64,000 bases of DNA, from NCBI RefSeq assembly GCF_031843945.1, contig NZ_JAVTJJ010000003.1, forward strand, positions 62,001-126,000, given 5' to 3'. The DNA comes from Paracidovorax sp031843945 (GTDB taxonomy: Bacteria; Pseudomonadota; Gammaproteobacteria; Burkholderiales; Burkholderiaceae_C). Below the pieces are notes generated by a model. That model was not told where the DNA came from, searched no databases, and saw only the letters and a program-made list of their open reading frames with translations. Position 1 is the stretch's first letter. The number at the start of each line of letters is the position of its first letter. Shown one piece after another: positions 1 through 8,307 of the stretch. A program made the translations under genes and the position numbers.

Positions 1-70
1 GCTCCAGGGCGAGCAACGTCAGCTCCTGGTCGCGCAGGTCGTCTTCGACCAAAAGAATGGGTTTAAGCAT
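1..70 (-). CDS. Response regulator receiver protein, N-terminal fragment (cut by window edge)
   Basis: Only the first 23 codons are inside the window. They read MLKPILLVEDDLRDQELTLL and onward, which is the first beta strand and the paired acidic residues (E9, D10, D11) of a CheY-like receiver domain. The ATG overlaps the last codons of the phytochrome kinase gene upstream on the same strand by 8 bases, so the two are probably translationally coupled and work as a kinase-regulator pair. The LVEDD...D style is that of small single-domain regulators (Rcp1-like) often paired with phytochromes, but an output domain could follow beyond the edge. Confidence 0.8.
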   Translation of the reverse strand, partial: MLKPILLVEDDLRDQELTLLALE

Positions 71-2303
71 GGCCGGAAGAGGTGTCGATAGAGGAAATCA
101 AAGCGGCATTTTGCCCGGAGTCGGACAAAACGAAGCCGAACACGGCGCCATTCCCGGGCTCGCCCCGGGCCCAGACGCTGCCGCCATGCCGCTCGACGAT
201 GCGCTTGACGTTGGCCAGGCCAATGCCTGTGCCCTCGAATTCGTCGCTCTGGTGCAGGCGCTGAAACACGTTGAAGAGCTTGGCCACGTACTGCATCTGA
301 AAACCCGCGCCGTTGTCTTGCACCTCCAGGCCCTGGCCCTCGGCGTTGCGCACCGCGCGCACTGTGATGATGGCCGGCGCCCGGTCGCGGCTGTACTTGA
401 CGGCATTGCTGATCAGGTTGCGCACCGCCACCTGCAGCAGCAGCGGGTCTGCCGTCAGCTGCGGCAGATCGGCCTCAACCCTCCATTCGATGCTGCGGTC
501 TTGCTCATGCCGCGCAATCTCGCGCACCAGGCCTTGCACCAAACTGTTGCAGTCCACGCGCTTGCGCTTGAGCGCCGTGCGCCCCATACGGGAGAAGTCC
601 AGCAACGCGTCCACCAGTTGCCCCGCAAAAGCCGCTGCATCCTTGACGTGCGCCATATAGCGGTGCGCACGCGGGCTGAGCGCTGTGCCTTCGGTGTCCA
701 GCACCAGATCGACATAGCCCGCAATGTGGCGCATGGGAGCGCGCAGGTCGTGCGACACGGTGTATGAAAAAGCCTCCAGCTCCTTGTTGACGCGGCCCAG
801 CTCGCCGGCCAGGGCGGCCAGTTCCTCGGCGCGCCGCAACACGATGCCGATCAGCGCCTGGCGCAGCTCGCCGACTGCAGCGGTCTCGGCACCCGACCAG
901 GGCAGACACCGGCCACCGATCTGTTCGGCCCAGCGCTCGAAGCTGCGGCGTGGGTGAATGCGGCCCGCGGCGTCTGGCTGCAGTTGCTTGCGCGGATCTC
1001 CTGCCCAGGTGACGGTCTGCACGATCTCGGGGCGGAACCAGAGGATCACATGGCGGTGAACCTGCGATATGGAAATGGCCAGCACCCCGCCCGCTGTCGA
1101 TCGCCAGTCGGCCGCCGCCGGGTAATGGGCGGCAAGCTGAGCGGTTTGGTAGACCGGCGTGCCCAGGCCGGCAATCCATCCAGCCAGCTCCACCAGGGAC
1201 TCGGTCGATGGCGTGTCGCCCGTCGCCCAGGCCTCTTCATCCAGCACCACGGCGGCGCCGGTGGCGCGGGCCATGCGCAGCAGCGCAGCGGGCTCTTTCA
1301 GTATGCGGCGCAGGCTGGCATCGCTGTCAGACAGGAACGAGACGAGTTGCAGCGTCAGCTGGCGCAACTCCAGCCGCGCAGCCACGTCGGCATTGGCCTG
1401 CTTGGCCTCGATCTGCATGGACAGCAGCTGGCCCAGGTGGGTGCAGGCTGCGCGCATGCCGGCGTCCAGGCTGCGCGGTGAATGATCGTGGCAGGACGCC
1501 AGCCCCCAGAGCCGGCCGTCCACCACGATGGACACCGACATGGACGCCAGCGTGCCCATGTTGCGCATGTACTCCAGATGCACCGGCGAGACGCTGCGCA
1601 AGAACGCCTGCGACAGGTCGATGTCGTGCGCGGCGGGGCCGCCTGTTGCCGCGAGCAGTGGCACCGGTTGGTAGTTGGCGTCGGGTATCAGCCGAAAGCG
1701 GTTGGCCAAGTAGAGCGCGCGGGCCTGCTGCGGAATGTCGGTGCCCGGAAAGCGCAGCCCAAGGTAGCTGTCATAGCCGGGCAGCAAGGCTTCGCCCAGC
1801 ACTTCGCCGTGGCCATCGTCATCGAACCGGTACACCAGGCTGCGCCCGAAACCAGTCAGGCGCTGAAGCTCCACCGCAGCCAGTTGGGCCAGGGCTTCCA
1901 CCGTCTTTGCGGCCTGCAGCCGGGGAAGAAAGTCGCGCGCCACGCTGTAGATGGGCGCTTCCGGCCGCTTCAGTGCGGTTTGCGGTTCGCACTCCACGAT
2001 CAGTTGGGTGGCTGTGCGATGGGCCCAGCACGTGTGCCACTGGCCGGCGAACTCCAGCCGGCCCACCTCGAGGGCGGATCCGTCTGCCGGAATGGCCTGC
2101 AGAACGTCGGCATCCAGGCTGGCCAAAGCCTCATCGGGCGCGCGATCCGTCCAGTTCGCGCTCCAGGCTTGCAGCGCCAGCGTGGTTCCATCGAGCACCA
2201 GCATGCGGCCGTGCGACTGGATAGCACCGGGCACGCGGATGGGCTCGATGTCGCAGAGAGTGAGGTCGGGAATGGGTTTCAAGGCGGAAGCTGTCATCAG
2301 CAA
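63..2303 (-). CDS. bphP: Bacteriophytochrome sensor histidine kinase
   Basis: Red/far-red light receptor kinase of 746 residues with the canonical PAS-GAF-PHY-HisKA-HATPase order. The N-terminus has TLCDIEPIRVPGAIQSHG with Cys17 at the position that binds biliverdin in bacteriophytochromes. The GAF domain has a DIP motif (about residue 190) and the PHY tongue has HPRRSF (about 450). The kinase part shows the H-box SYTVSHDLRAPMRH (about 515), the N-box NLISNAVKYS (about 632), DNGAGF and GTGIGLANVK (about 690). It is cytoplasmic, with no membrane segment. ATG at residue 3 is an alternative start. The next gene is a receiver protein that overlaps its 3' end. No heme oxygenase (bphO) gene is visible nearby, so the chromophore must be made elsewhere. 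Confidence 0.93.
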   Translation of the reverse strand: MLMTASALKPIPDLTLCDIEPIRVPGAIQSHGRMLVLDGTTLALQAWSANWTDRAPDEALASLDADVLQAIPADGSALEVGRLEFAGQWHTCWAHRTATQLIVECEPQTALKRPEAPIYSVARDFLPRLQAAKTVEALAQLAAVELQRLTGFGRSLVYRFDDDGHGEVLGEALLPGYDSYLGLRFPGTDIPQQARALYLANRFRLIPDANYQPVPLLAATGGPAAHDIDLSQAFLRSVSPVHLEYMRNMGTLASMSVSIVVDGRLWGLASCHDHSPRSLDAGMRAACTHLGQLLSMQIEAKQANADVAARLELRQLTLQLVSFLSDSDASLRRILKEPAALLRMARATGAAVVLDEEAWATGDTPSTESLVELAGWIAGLGTPVYQTAQLAAHYPAAADWRSTAGGVLAISISQVHRHVILWFRPEIVQTVTWAGDPRKQLQPDAAGRIHPRRSFERWAEQIGGRCLPWSGAETAAVGELRQALIGIVLRRAEELAALAGELGRVNKELEAFSYTVSHDLRAPMRHIAGYVDLVLDTEGTALSPRAHRYMAHVKDAAAFAGQLVDALLDFSRMGRTALKRKRVDCNSLVQGLVREIARHEQDRSIEWRVEADLPQLTADPLLLQVAVRNLISNAVKYSRDRAPAIITVRAVRNAEGQGLEVQDNGAGFQMQYVAKLFNVFQRLHQSDEFEGTGIGLANVKRIVERHGGSVWARGEPGNGAVFGFVLSDSGQNAALISSIDTSSGHA

Positions 2304-2574
2304 GCAAGCAACTGAGGGAGGCTGTGCGCGATGCCGTCAGGCCGACGTCGCGCGAGCGTCAATCATGCCAGCACGGGGGCAGGCGGGCTTGGGGTAGAGT
2401 GGCCATGAAGATAGAAGCGGCTGGCCCAAGGCCTGAATCCGGGCACGTTTTCAGGTGCCAGCACCGCTGCCGCTGCCGCTGCTGCTGGCTTGCCGCCGGC
2501 GCGCACCCGAGGTTGAGGCGACACACCGCCCGCCATCGCACCCCGTCACCTGCCCGCCCAAGGAGTTTGCCCGC

Positions 2575-3516
2575 ATGTCCTGGACCGCCGTCACCACCGA
2601 GCCTTCCCAACTGGGCGAATCGCCCTTCTGGCACCCGCAGGAGCATCGCCTGTACTGGGTGGACATCGCCGGGCGCCGGGTGTCGCGGCTGGAGCCGTCG
2701 TCGGGCCAGCTCGAGCACTGGCCCATGCCCACCGAGCCCGGCTGCATCGCGCCGGTGCGCGGCGGCGGGCTGGTGGTGGCGCTGCGCGCGGGCATCTTCC
2801 TGGCACGGGAATGGCGCGGCGCGCTGGAGCCGCTGGCCGAGTTGCCCTTCGATGCCACCACCGAGCGCGCCAACGACGGCAAATGCGACGCGCTGGGCCG
2901 CTTCTGGGTGGGCTCGGTGCATGAACCCAAGGGCGGCCCGCGCCAGCCCGTGGCGGCGTTGTACTGCGTGGATGCGCGCGGCGCAGGCCCCGCCAGCGTG
3001 CGCCGCATGCTGGGCGGCGCGGCCACGGCCAACGGGCTGGCCTGGTCGCCCGATGGCAGCACGCTGTACTGGTGCGACACGCCCTCGCACGAGATCCGCA
3101 CCTGGCCCTGCGACGCCGCCCTGGAGCCGCAGGGCGCCCACAGCGTGTTCCACGCGTTCGCGCCCAAGCCGGCCGACTGGCAGCCCGGCCAACCCGGCCA
3201 AGCCGTGTATGGCGGCCGGCCCGACGGCGGCACCGTCGATGTCGAAGGCGCCTATTGGAGCGCGCTGTACGAAGGCGGCCGCGTGGTGCGCCTGTCGCCC
3301 AGCGGCGAGGTGCTGGCCGACATTCCCACGCCCGTGCGCTGCCCCACCATGCCCTGCCTGGGCGGCGATGACGGTCGCACGCTGTTCATCACCTCGGCGC
3401 GCCAGGGCCGCCCCGCGCAAGAGCTGGCCGAGCTGCCGCAGTCGGGCTGCGTCTTTTCGATGCGGGTGGCGGTACCTGGCCTGCCGGTGGCGTACTTCGA
3501 GCACGGCGGCGGCTAA
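2575..3516 (+). CDS. SMP-30/gluconolactonase/LRE-family protein
   Basis: A 313-residue six-bladed beta-propeller lactonase of the SMP-30/regucalcin family, whose members hydrolyse sugar lactones such as gluconolactone with a divalent metal. Family metal positions are recognisable: Glu in LGESPFW near the N-terminus, NDGKCDALGRFWVGS around residue 100, the conserved TANGLAWSPDGSTLYWCDT, and Asp in TVDVEGAYW. The start is ATG 2575 because AAGGAG lies 9 bases upstream; the frame is open further 5' but without a better site. The stop codon directly abuts the left end of a MITE-like element. Substrate cannot be read from sequence; L-arabinono- or other aldonolactones are equally possible. Confidence 0.85.
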   Translation: MSWTAVTTEPSQLGESPFWHPQEHRLYWVDIAGRRVSRLEPSSGQLEHWPMPTEPGCIAPVRGGGLVVALRAGIFLAREWRGALEPLAELPFDATTERANDGKCDALGRFWVGSVHEPKGGPRQPVAALYCVDARGAGPASVRRMLGGAATANGLAWSPDGSTLYWCDTPSHEIRTWPCDAALEPQGAHSVFHAFAPKPADWQPGQPGQAVYGGRPDGGTVDVEGAYWSALYEGGRVVRLSPSGEVLADIPTPVRCPTMPCLGGDDGRTLFITSARQGRPAQELAELPQSGCVFSMRVAVPGLPVAYFEHGGG

Positions 3517-3783
3517 GAACGTGTTCACGATCTCGCAGGGGCCGCGTTGAAGCGCAATCGGGATGAGTGGATGCCTCGGATGCGCCGCATGGGCTCGTGC
3601 CCATGTAAGCAGCCGGGGCGTTCAATCGCCCGATTTCGCTTCAACCCTTCGGGCAGTGGCGTTTGCGGGCGGTCTGCGGCGTTGCGGCGCTCGCCAATAG
3701 CCGAGCTATTGGCAGCGCACCGCGCCTTGCATCCCATCCCGCAAGCGCCGCTGTGCGGCCCCAGGGAGAGCTTGAACACGTTC
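3517..3783. repeat. MITE-like element with terminal and nested inverted repeats
   Basis: The 375-base gap between the lactonase gene and glcE is mostly this 267-base element. Its ends are inverted repeats of about 29 bases with 4 mismatches (left GAACGTGTTCACGATCTC at 3517; right GAGCTTGAACACGTTC ending 3783). TAA flanks both sides. Inside lies a second inverted pair (GTTGAAGCGCAATCGGG at 3546-3562 against 3629-3645, 16 of 17 matching) and a perfect 9-bp hairpin, GCCAATAGC with loop CGA, at 3693-3713. No coding frame resembles a known protein. It could be a non-autonomous transposable element or a structured RNA. Confidence 0.6.
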
Positions 3784-3891
3784 TAAAGCGCAACGGCGTA
3801 GGGCCTAGGCCCAATCCGCTCACACGCCGCGTTCAAAAAATTCACGGCAGGCCGAAGCCCCTTTCGCAGGGTGCTGCCGTACCATGGCCGC

Positions 3892-5013
3892 ATGGATTCA
3901 GCCCTCAGCCAGATCGTGGAGCGCGTGCGCGCCAGTGCCTCCGAGCAGCGCCCGCTGCGCCTTCGCGGCGGGGGTACGAAAGAGTTCCACGGCGGCGTGG
4001 CGCCGTACGGCGAGGGGCTCGATGTGCTCGACCTGCGGCCGCTGGCGGGCATCGTGAGCTACGAGCCCAGCGAGCTGGTGGTGACGGCCCGCGCCGGCAC
4101 GCCCCTGGCTGAGCTCGAAGCCTTGCTGGCCGCGCAAGGCCAGTGCCTGCCGTTCGAGCCCCCGCATTTCAGCGCAGGCGCCACCGTCGGCGGCATGGTG
4201 GCCGCGGGCCTGTCGGGCCCGGCCCGCGCCAGCGTGGGCGCGGTGCGCGACTATGTGCTGGGGCTGGAGCTGGTCAATGGCCGCGCCCAGCTGCTGCGCT
4301 TTGGCGGGCAGGTGATGAAGAACGTGGCGGGCTACGACGTGTCGCGCCTGATGGTGGGCGCCTGGGGCACGCTGGGCGCCATCACCGAAGTGAGCCTGAA
4401 GGTGCTGCCCGTGCCCCCGGCCGAGGCCACGCTGCGCTTTGCCTGCAACCAGGCCGATGCGCTGCGTCGCCTGCATGCCTGGGGCGGCCAGCCGCTGCCG
4501 CTGAACGCCAGCTGCTGGGTGGACGAAGGCGGCGGCACGGGCGTGCTGTACGTGCGCCTGCGCGGCGCCACGGCCGCCGTGCAGGCGGCCTGCCGCAGCA
4601 TGGGCGGCGAGCGGCAAGACAACGCTGTCGTAGCGGCCGACTGGAATGCCTGCCGCGATCACACCCTGCCCTGGTTTGCCGCACGCCCGCCCGGCCATGC
4701 GCTGTGGCGCCTGTCGGTGCCGGCCACCGCGCCGGTGCTGGTGCTGCCCACCGGGGTGGCGCTACCGCTGCTCGAATGGCACGGCGCCCTGCGCTGGGTA
4801 CAGGCCGCGCCCGAGCATGCCGAGGCATTGCGCGCCGCGGCCCGTGCCGCAGGCGGCGATGCTACGCTTTTCATAGCTAGTAGCGCTTATCCATCAAGCG
4901 CTACAGGCACTTTTTGCTTGAATTCTCCAGCGCTGACGCAAATCCACACCCGGCTGCGCCAGGCGTTCGACCCGGCCGGCATCTTCAATCCGCACCGGCT
5001 GGGCGCCGCGTAA
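3892..5013 (+). CDS. glcE: Glycolate oxidase subunit GlcE
   Basis: FAD-binding subunit of the membrane-associated glycolate oxidase (GlcDEF), which oxidises glycolate to glyoxylate. 373 residues. The FAD_binding_4 domain covers roughly residues 15-180, with LRLRGGGTKEF, VTARAGTPLAELEA, GGMVAAGLSGPARASVGAVR and NVAGYDVSRLMVGAWGTLG. The C-terminus keeps the family ending RLRQAFDPAGIFNPHRL. Just before it, codons about 324-344 (bases 4861-4922) are a copy of the window's palindromic repeat, translated as LFIASSAYPSSATGTFCLN, an extra linker. ATG 3892 is chosen because it starts the conserved region; an upstream in-frame ATG at 3871 has no advantage. A DUF1275 gene separates it from glcF, and glcD is not in the window. 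Confidence 0.92.
   Translation: MDSALSQIVERVRASASEQRPLRLRGGGTKEFHGGVAPYGEGLDVLDLRPLAGIVSYEPSELVVTARAGTPLAELEALLAAQGQCLPFEPPHFSAGATVGGMVAAGLSGPARASVGAVRDYVLGLELVNGRAQLLRFGGQVMKNVAGYDVSRLMVGAWGTLGAITEVSLKVLPVPPAEATLRFACNQADALRRLHAWGGQPLPLNASCWVDEGGGTGVLYVRLRGATAAVQAACRSMGGERQDNAVVAADWNACRDHTLPWFAARPPGHALWRLSVPATAPVLVLPTGVALPLLEWHGALRWVQAAPEHAEALRAAARAAGGDATLFIASSAYPSSATGTFCLNSPALTQIHTRLRQAFDPAGIFNPHRLGAA
4861..4922 (+). repeat. Palindromic repeat copy 1, inside glcE
   Basis: Member of the roughly 62-base family whose core is AGCGCTT, a 4-8 base loop, then AAGCGCT, preceded by a GCTAT...ATAGCT-type half and followed by a ...GCTTGAA tail. Here it lies in the sense direction within glcE and is read through in frame near the C-terminus, without a stop codon. 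Confidence 0.85.
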
Positions 5014-5017
5014 CGGT

Positions 5018-5812
5018 ATGCGCCTGCTGCGGCACCTGACCGGCCGGCACCGCACGCCCACGACCAACCGCGTGCTGGGCCTGCTGCTGGCCTTCAATGC
5101 GGGCGCGGTGAATGCGGGCGGCTTTCTGGTAGTGCACATGTACACGTCGCACATGACGGGATTTCTGTCCACCGTGGCCGACAACCTGGTGATGGGCAAC
5201 ATGACGCTGGTGCTGGGCGCAGTGGGCGTGCTGTGGGCCTTCATGTCGGGCGCGGGCACCACCGCCATCATGGTGAACTGGGCGCGCGGGCACCGGCTGC
5301 GCAGCGGCTTCGCGCTGCCGCTGTTGCTGGAGGCCGTGCTGATGCTGCTCTTCGGCCTGGTGGGCGCCATCACGCTGGGCTGGCCCACGCCTTTTTCCGT
5401 GCCGCTCACCGTGCTGCTGCTGGCCTTCATCATGGGGCTGCAGAACGCGGTGGTGGCCAAGATGTCGTCCGCGCAGATCCGCACCACGCACATGACCGGC
5501 ATCGCCACCGATCTGGGCATCGAGATGGGCAAGATGCTGTACTGGAACCGCAATGGCACGCCCCCCGAGGCCCAGGTGCATTCCAACCATGCCCGGCTGC
5601 GGCTCTTCGCCAGCATGCTGGCCATGTTCACCATCGGTGGCGTGGTGGGCGCGGCCGGGTTCAAGCACGTGGGCTTCGTCTGGGTGGTGCCGCTGGCCTC
5701 GCTGCTGCTGGCGCTGTCCCTGCCGCCACTGATCGCCGACTTCGAACATTTCGCGCGCCTGTGGCGTGCGCGGCGCCAGCGCAGCGCCGCCAGCCACACT
5801 TCGCCCCTGTAG
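5018..5812 (+). CDS. DUF1275 (YoaK-like) membrane protein
   Basis: A 264-residue integral membrane protein with about six hydrophobic segments. It begins with the family-typical LAFNAGAVNAGGFLVVHMYTS, then SHMTGFLSTVADNL, and carries MGLQNAVVAKMSSAQIRTTH and TGIATDLGIEMGK, all features of DUF1275. Function is not established for the family; transport has been suggested. It starts 5 bases after the glcE stop and ends 23 bases before glcF, so it is co-transcribed with glycolate oxidase genes. This could mean a role in glycolate handling or simply insertion into the operon. Basic residues cluster between helices, consistent with cytoplasmic loops. Confidence 0.85.
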   Translation: MRLLRHLTGRHRTPTTNRVLGLLLAFNAGAVNAGGFLVVHMYTSHMTGFLSTVADNLVMGNMTLVLGAVGVLWAFMSGAGTTAIMVNWARGHRLRSGFALPLLLEAVLMLLFGLVGAITLGWPTPFSVPLTVLLLAFIMGLQNAVVAKMSSAQIRTTHMTGIATDLGIEMGKMLYWNRNGTPPEAQVHSNHARLRLFASMLAMFTIGGVVGAAGFKHVGFVWVVPLASLLLALSLPPLIADFEHFARLWRARRQRSAASHTSPL

Positions 5813-5835
5813 ATCAAAAAACTCCCCACACGATC

Positions 5836-7101
5836 ATGCAAACCCAGCTTGCACCCGCCTACCAGGGCACCCCCGAAGGACAGGAGGCCGAGGCCATTTT
5901 GCGCAAGTGCGTGCACTGCGGCTTCTGCACTGCCACCTGCCCCACCTACCAGTTGCTGGGCGACGAGCTGGACGGCCCGCGCGGCCGCATCTACCTCATC
6001 AAGCAGGTGCTGGAAGGCGCCACGCCCACGCGCAAGACGCAGCTGCACCTGGACCGGTGCCTGACCTGTCGCAACTGCGAAACCACCTGCCCCAGCGGCG
6101 TGCAGTACGGGCACCTGGTGGACATCGGCCGCAAGATCGTCGACGAACAGGTGCAGCGCCCCCTGGGCGAGCGCGCCGCGCGCTGGGCGCTGAAGGAAGG
6201 CCTGCCCTCCCCGCTGTTTCGCCCCGCCATGAAGGTGGGCCAGGCCGTGCGCGGCCTGCTGCCCGCCGCGCTGCGATCAAAGGTGCCGCGCCCGCAGCAG
6301 GCCGGCGCCTGGCCGGTGCGCGAACATGCCCGCAAGGTGCTGATGCTGGCCGGCTGCGTGCAGCCCGCCATGCTGCCCAACATCAACCGCGCCACCGCGC
6401 GCGTGCTCGACGCCGCCGGCATCCAGACCATCATTGCGCCCGAGGCCGGCTGCTGCGGCGCCGTCAAGTTCCACCTGAACGACCAGAGCGGCGGGCTGGC
6501 GCAGATGCGCGCCAACATCGACGCGTGGTGGCCCTACGTGGACCGGCCAGGTGGCGTGGAATGCATCGTCATGAACGCATCCGGCTGCGGCGTGATGGTC
6601 AAGGACTACGGCCACCTGCTGCGCGGCGATGCCGCCTATGCCGAGCGCGCGGCCCGCATCAGCGAACTCACCCTAGACCTGAGCGAGCTGCTGCCCGCAC
6701 TGCTGCCCGAGCTGGCCGCCACGCTGCAAGGCCGTGTGGCACCCAGCGATGCACTGCTGGCCTACCACCCGCCCTGCACGCTGCAGCACGGCCAGAAGCT
6801 GCGCGGCGGCGTGGAAACGCACCTGACTGCGCTGGGCTTTCGCGTGCGCACCGCGCGCACCGAATCGCACCTGTGCTGCGGATCGGCCGGCACCTATTCC
6901 GTGCTGCAGCCCGATCTGGCCTACCCGCTGCGCGACCGCAAGCTGGCGGCGCTGGACGATGCCTTCGGCGAAGGCGAGGCGCCCACCGCCATCCTGTCAG
7001 CCAACATCGGCTGCATCACCCACCTGCAAAGCGGCACCACCACGCCGGTGCGGCACTGGGTGGAAGTGCTGGACGAGGCGCTGCGGCCCGGCGCGCTGTA
7101 A
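5836..7101 (+). CDS. glcF: Glycolate oxidase iron-sulfur subunit GlcF
   Basis: Electron-transfer subunit of glycolate oxidase, 421 residues. Two ferredoxin-type 4Fe-4S motifs lie near the N-terminus, CVHCGFCTATCP (about residue 25) and CLTCRNCETTCP (about 75). Two cysteine-rich CCG domains follow, with EAGCCGAVKFHL and HLCCGSAGTYS as the CCG signatures. ATG 5836 begins the family-typical short leader before the first cluster. It passes electrons from the flavin subunits GlcD/GlcE to the respiratory chain at the inner membrane. It is the last gene of the glcE-DUF1275-glcF run, 124 bases before the ProQ/FinO gene. Confidence 0.93.
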   Translation: MQTQLAPAYQGTPEGQEAEAILRKCVHCGFCTATCPTYQLLGDELDGPRGRIYLIKQVLEGATPTRKTQLHLDRCLTCRNCETTCPSGVQYGHLVDIGRKIVDEQVQRPLGERAARWALKEGLPSPLFRPAMKVGQAVRGLLPAALRSKVPRPQQAGAWPVREHARKVLMLAGCVQPAMLPNINRATARVLDAAGIQTIIAPEAGCCGAVKFHLNDQSGGLAQMRANIDAWWPYVDRPGGVECIVMNASGCGVMVKDYGHLLRGDAAYAERAARISELTLDLSELLPALLPELAATLQGRVAPSDALLAYHPPCTLQHGQKLRGGVETHLTALGFRVRTARTESHLCCGSAGTYSVLQPDLAYPLRDRKLAALDDAFGEGEAPTAILSANIGCITHLQSGTTTPVRHWVEVLDEALRPGAL

Positions 7102-7225
7102 GGCGCCGCAGACTCTCGAACACAGGCCCGCGCACGGCAAACTGGCATGATGGCGGGTTTTTCGCCGCGCAGCCGGGCCACGCCGCCAGGCTGCACCGCC
7201 GTGACTTGACCGCACTTTGATTGCC

Positions 7226-8146
7226 ATGACCGACAACGCGACCTCACCCGAATCTCACAACCCTGCCCCCGCCGCAGGGGCCGACGTACCGGCCGTGGCA
7301 ACCAACACGGCCGCCACCGAGCACCACAACGCCGCACCTGCCGAAACAGAAGGCGCTGCCGGCGCACCTGGCGACGAAACACGCGCACCGCGCTCGTCCT
7401 CTTCCCGCCGCGGCGGCCGGGGCCGCACGGGTGGCCGCGGCGCACAGGGCCGTCCGCAGGGCGACGCCGACGCTGCCGCACAAGACCCGCAGGCTGCCCC
7501 CAAAGGCAACGGCCCGCGCCGCACCCACCCCGCGCTGGAACAGCTGGCCGGCTTTTACCCGCACCTGTTCGGCGCACAGTTCCTGCCTCTCAAGCGCGGC
7601 ATCTTCCAGGACCTGCAGGACGCGCACCCCGGCATCTTCGAAAAGGAAGACCTGAAGGCCGCCTTGGGCATCCACACGCGCTCCACCCGCTACCTGCAGG
7701 TAGTGGCCGAGGGCCGCCAGCGGCACGACCTGCAAGGTCAGGCCGTCGAAGCGATGGCGCCCGAACATGTGCACCACGCCCTGCTGGAAGTCTTCCGCCG
7801 CAAGAAGCCGCGCGACGGCGAAGACCTGGCACTCAAGCTGCGCCGCCGCATCGCCCAGGCGTATGAATCCTCCGGCCTGCCGCGCGACGCCTACGACACC
7901 CTGGTGCGCGGCCGCGACGAAAAAGCCAACGCCCTGCTGGACGAAGCCTTCGCCGAAGTCGCCGAGCGCGACGCCAAGGCCGAAGCGCTGCTGCGCGCCT
8001 TTGAAGCCAGCGGCAGCACGGTGGAACAGTTCGCCGACATGTACGGGCTGGATGCGCGTGCGGCAGAGCGGCAGTTGCACCGTGGGCGGCAGTTGCGGGC
8101 GGTTCCGCCCGTACCACCTGCATCGGAATCTGACACGCCGGCCTGA
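7226..8146 (+). CDS. ProQ/FinO-family RNA chaperone
   Basis: A 306-residue protein with a ProQ/FinO domain at about residues 98-195 (HPALEQLAGFYPHLFGAQFL, LKRGIFQDL, ALGIHTRSTRYLQ). Such domains bind structured RNAs and sRNA-mRNA pairs. The N-terminal third is low-complexity Ala/Pro/Glu-rich and includes an arginine-glycine patch (SSRRGGRGRTGGRG, about residues 55-68) likely to add RNA affinity. The C-terminal part is charged and helical, resembling long betaproteobacterial versions rather than E. coli ProQ with its Tudor-like end. ATG 7226 is taken; a TTG nine bases earlier is in frame. It appears monocistronic. Confidence 0.85.
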   Translation: MTDNATSPESHNPAPAAGADVPAVATNTAATEHHNAAPAETEGAAGAPGDETRAPRSSSSRRGGRGRTGGRGAQGRPQGDADAAAQDPQAAPKGNGPRRTHPALEQLAGFYPHLFGAQFLPLKRGIFQDLQDAHPGIFEKEDLKAALGIHTRSTRYLQVVAEGRQRHDLQGQAVEAMAPEHVHHALLEVFRRKKPRDGEDLALKLRRRIAQAYESSGLPRDAYDTLVRGRDEKANALLDEAFAEVAERDAKAEALLRAFEASGSTVEQFADMYGLDARAAERQLHRGRQLRAVPPVPPASESDTPA

Positions 8147-8221
8147 CGGTGGCGTATGCGCCGAGCCAGGCCCTCTGACCATGGGCTGGTCAGAGGCACA
8201 GGGATGTCGCCAGCAGATGCT

Positions 8222-8279
8222 GCGTTATTGATAGCATCGCGCGCTCAAACATCCAGCGCTAGGTTCGCTTTTCGTTGAA
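8222..8279 (+). repeat. Palindromic repeat copy 2 (degenerate)
   Basis: A degraded family member in the gap after the ProQ/FinO gene: ATAGCATCGCGCGCTC, a short loop, CAGCGCTAGG and a TTCGCTTTTCGTTGAA tail. The first arm is decayed relative to the other copies. Confidence 0.6.
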
Positions 8280-8307
8280 TCCTCGTTGCAGCCTGATGAG
8301 CACGGCC

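Noticed and set aside
63..2315. Long plus-strand frames opposite the phytochrome gene
   Set aside because: These are antisense shadows in GC-rich DNA; the minus strand encodes the recognised domains.
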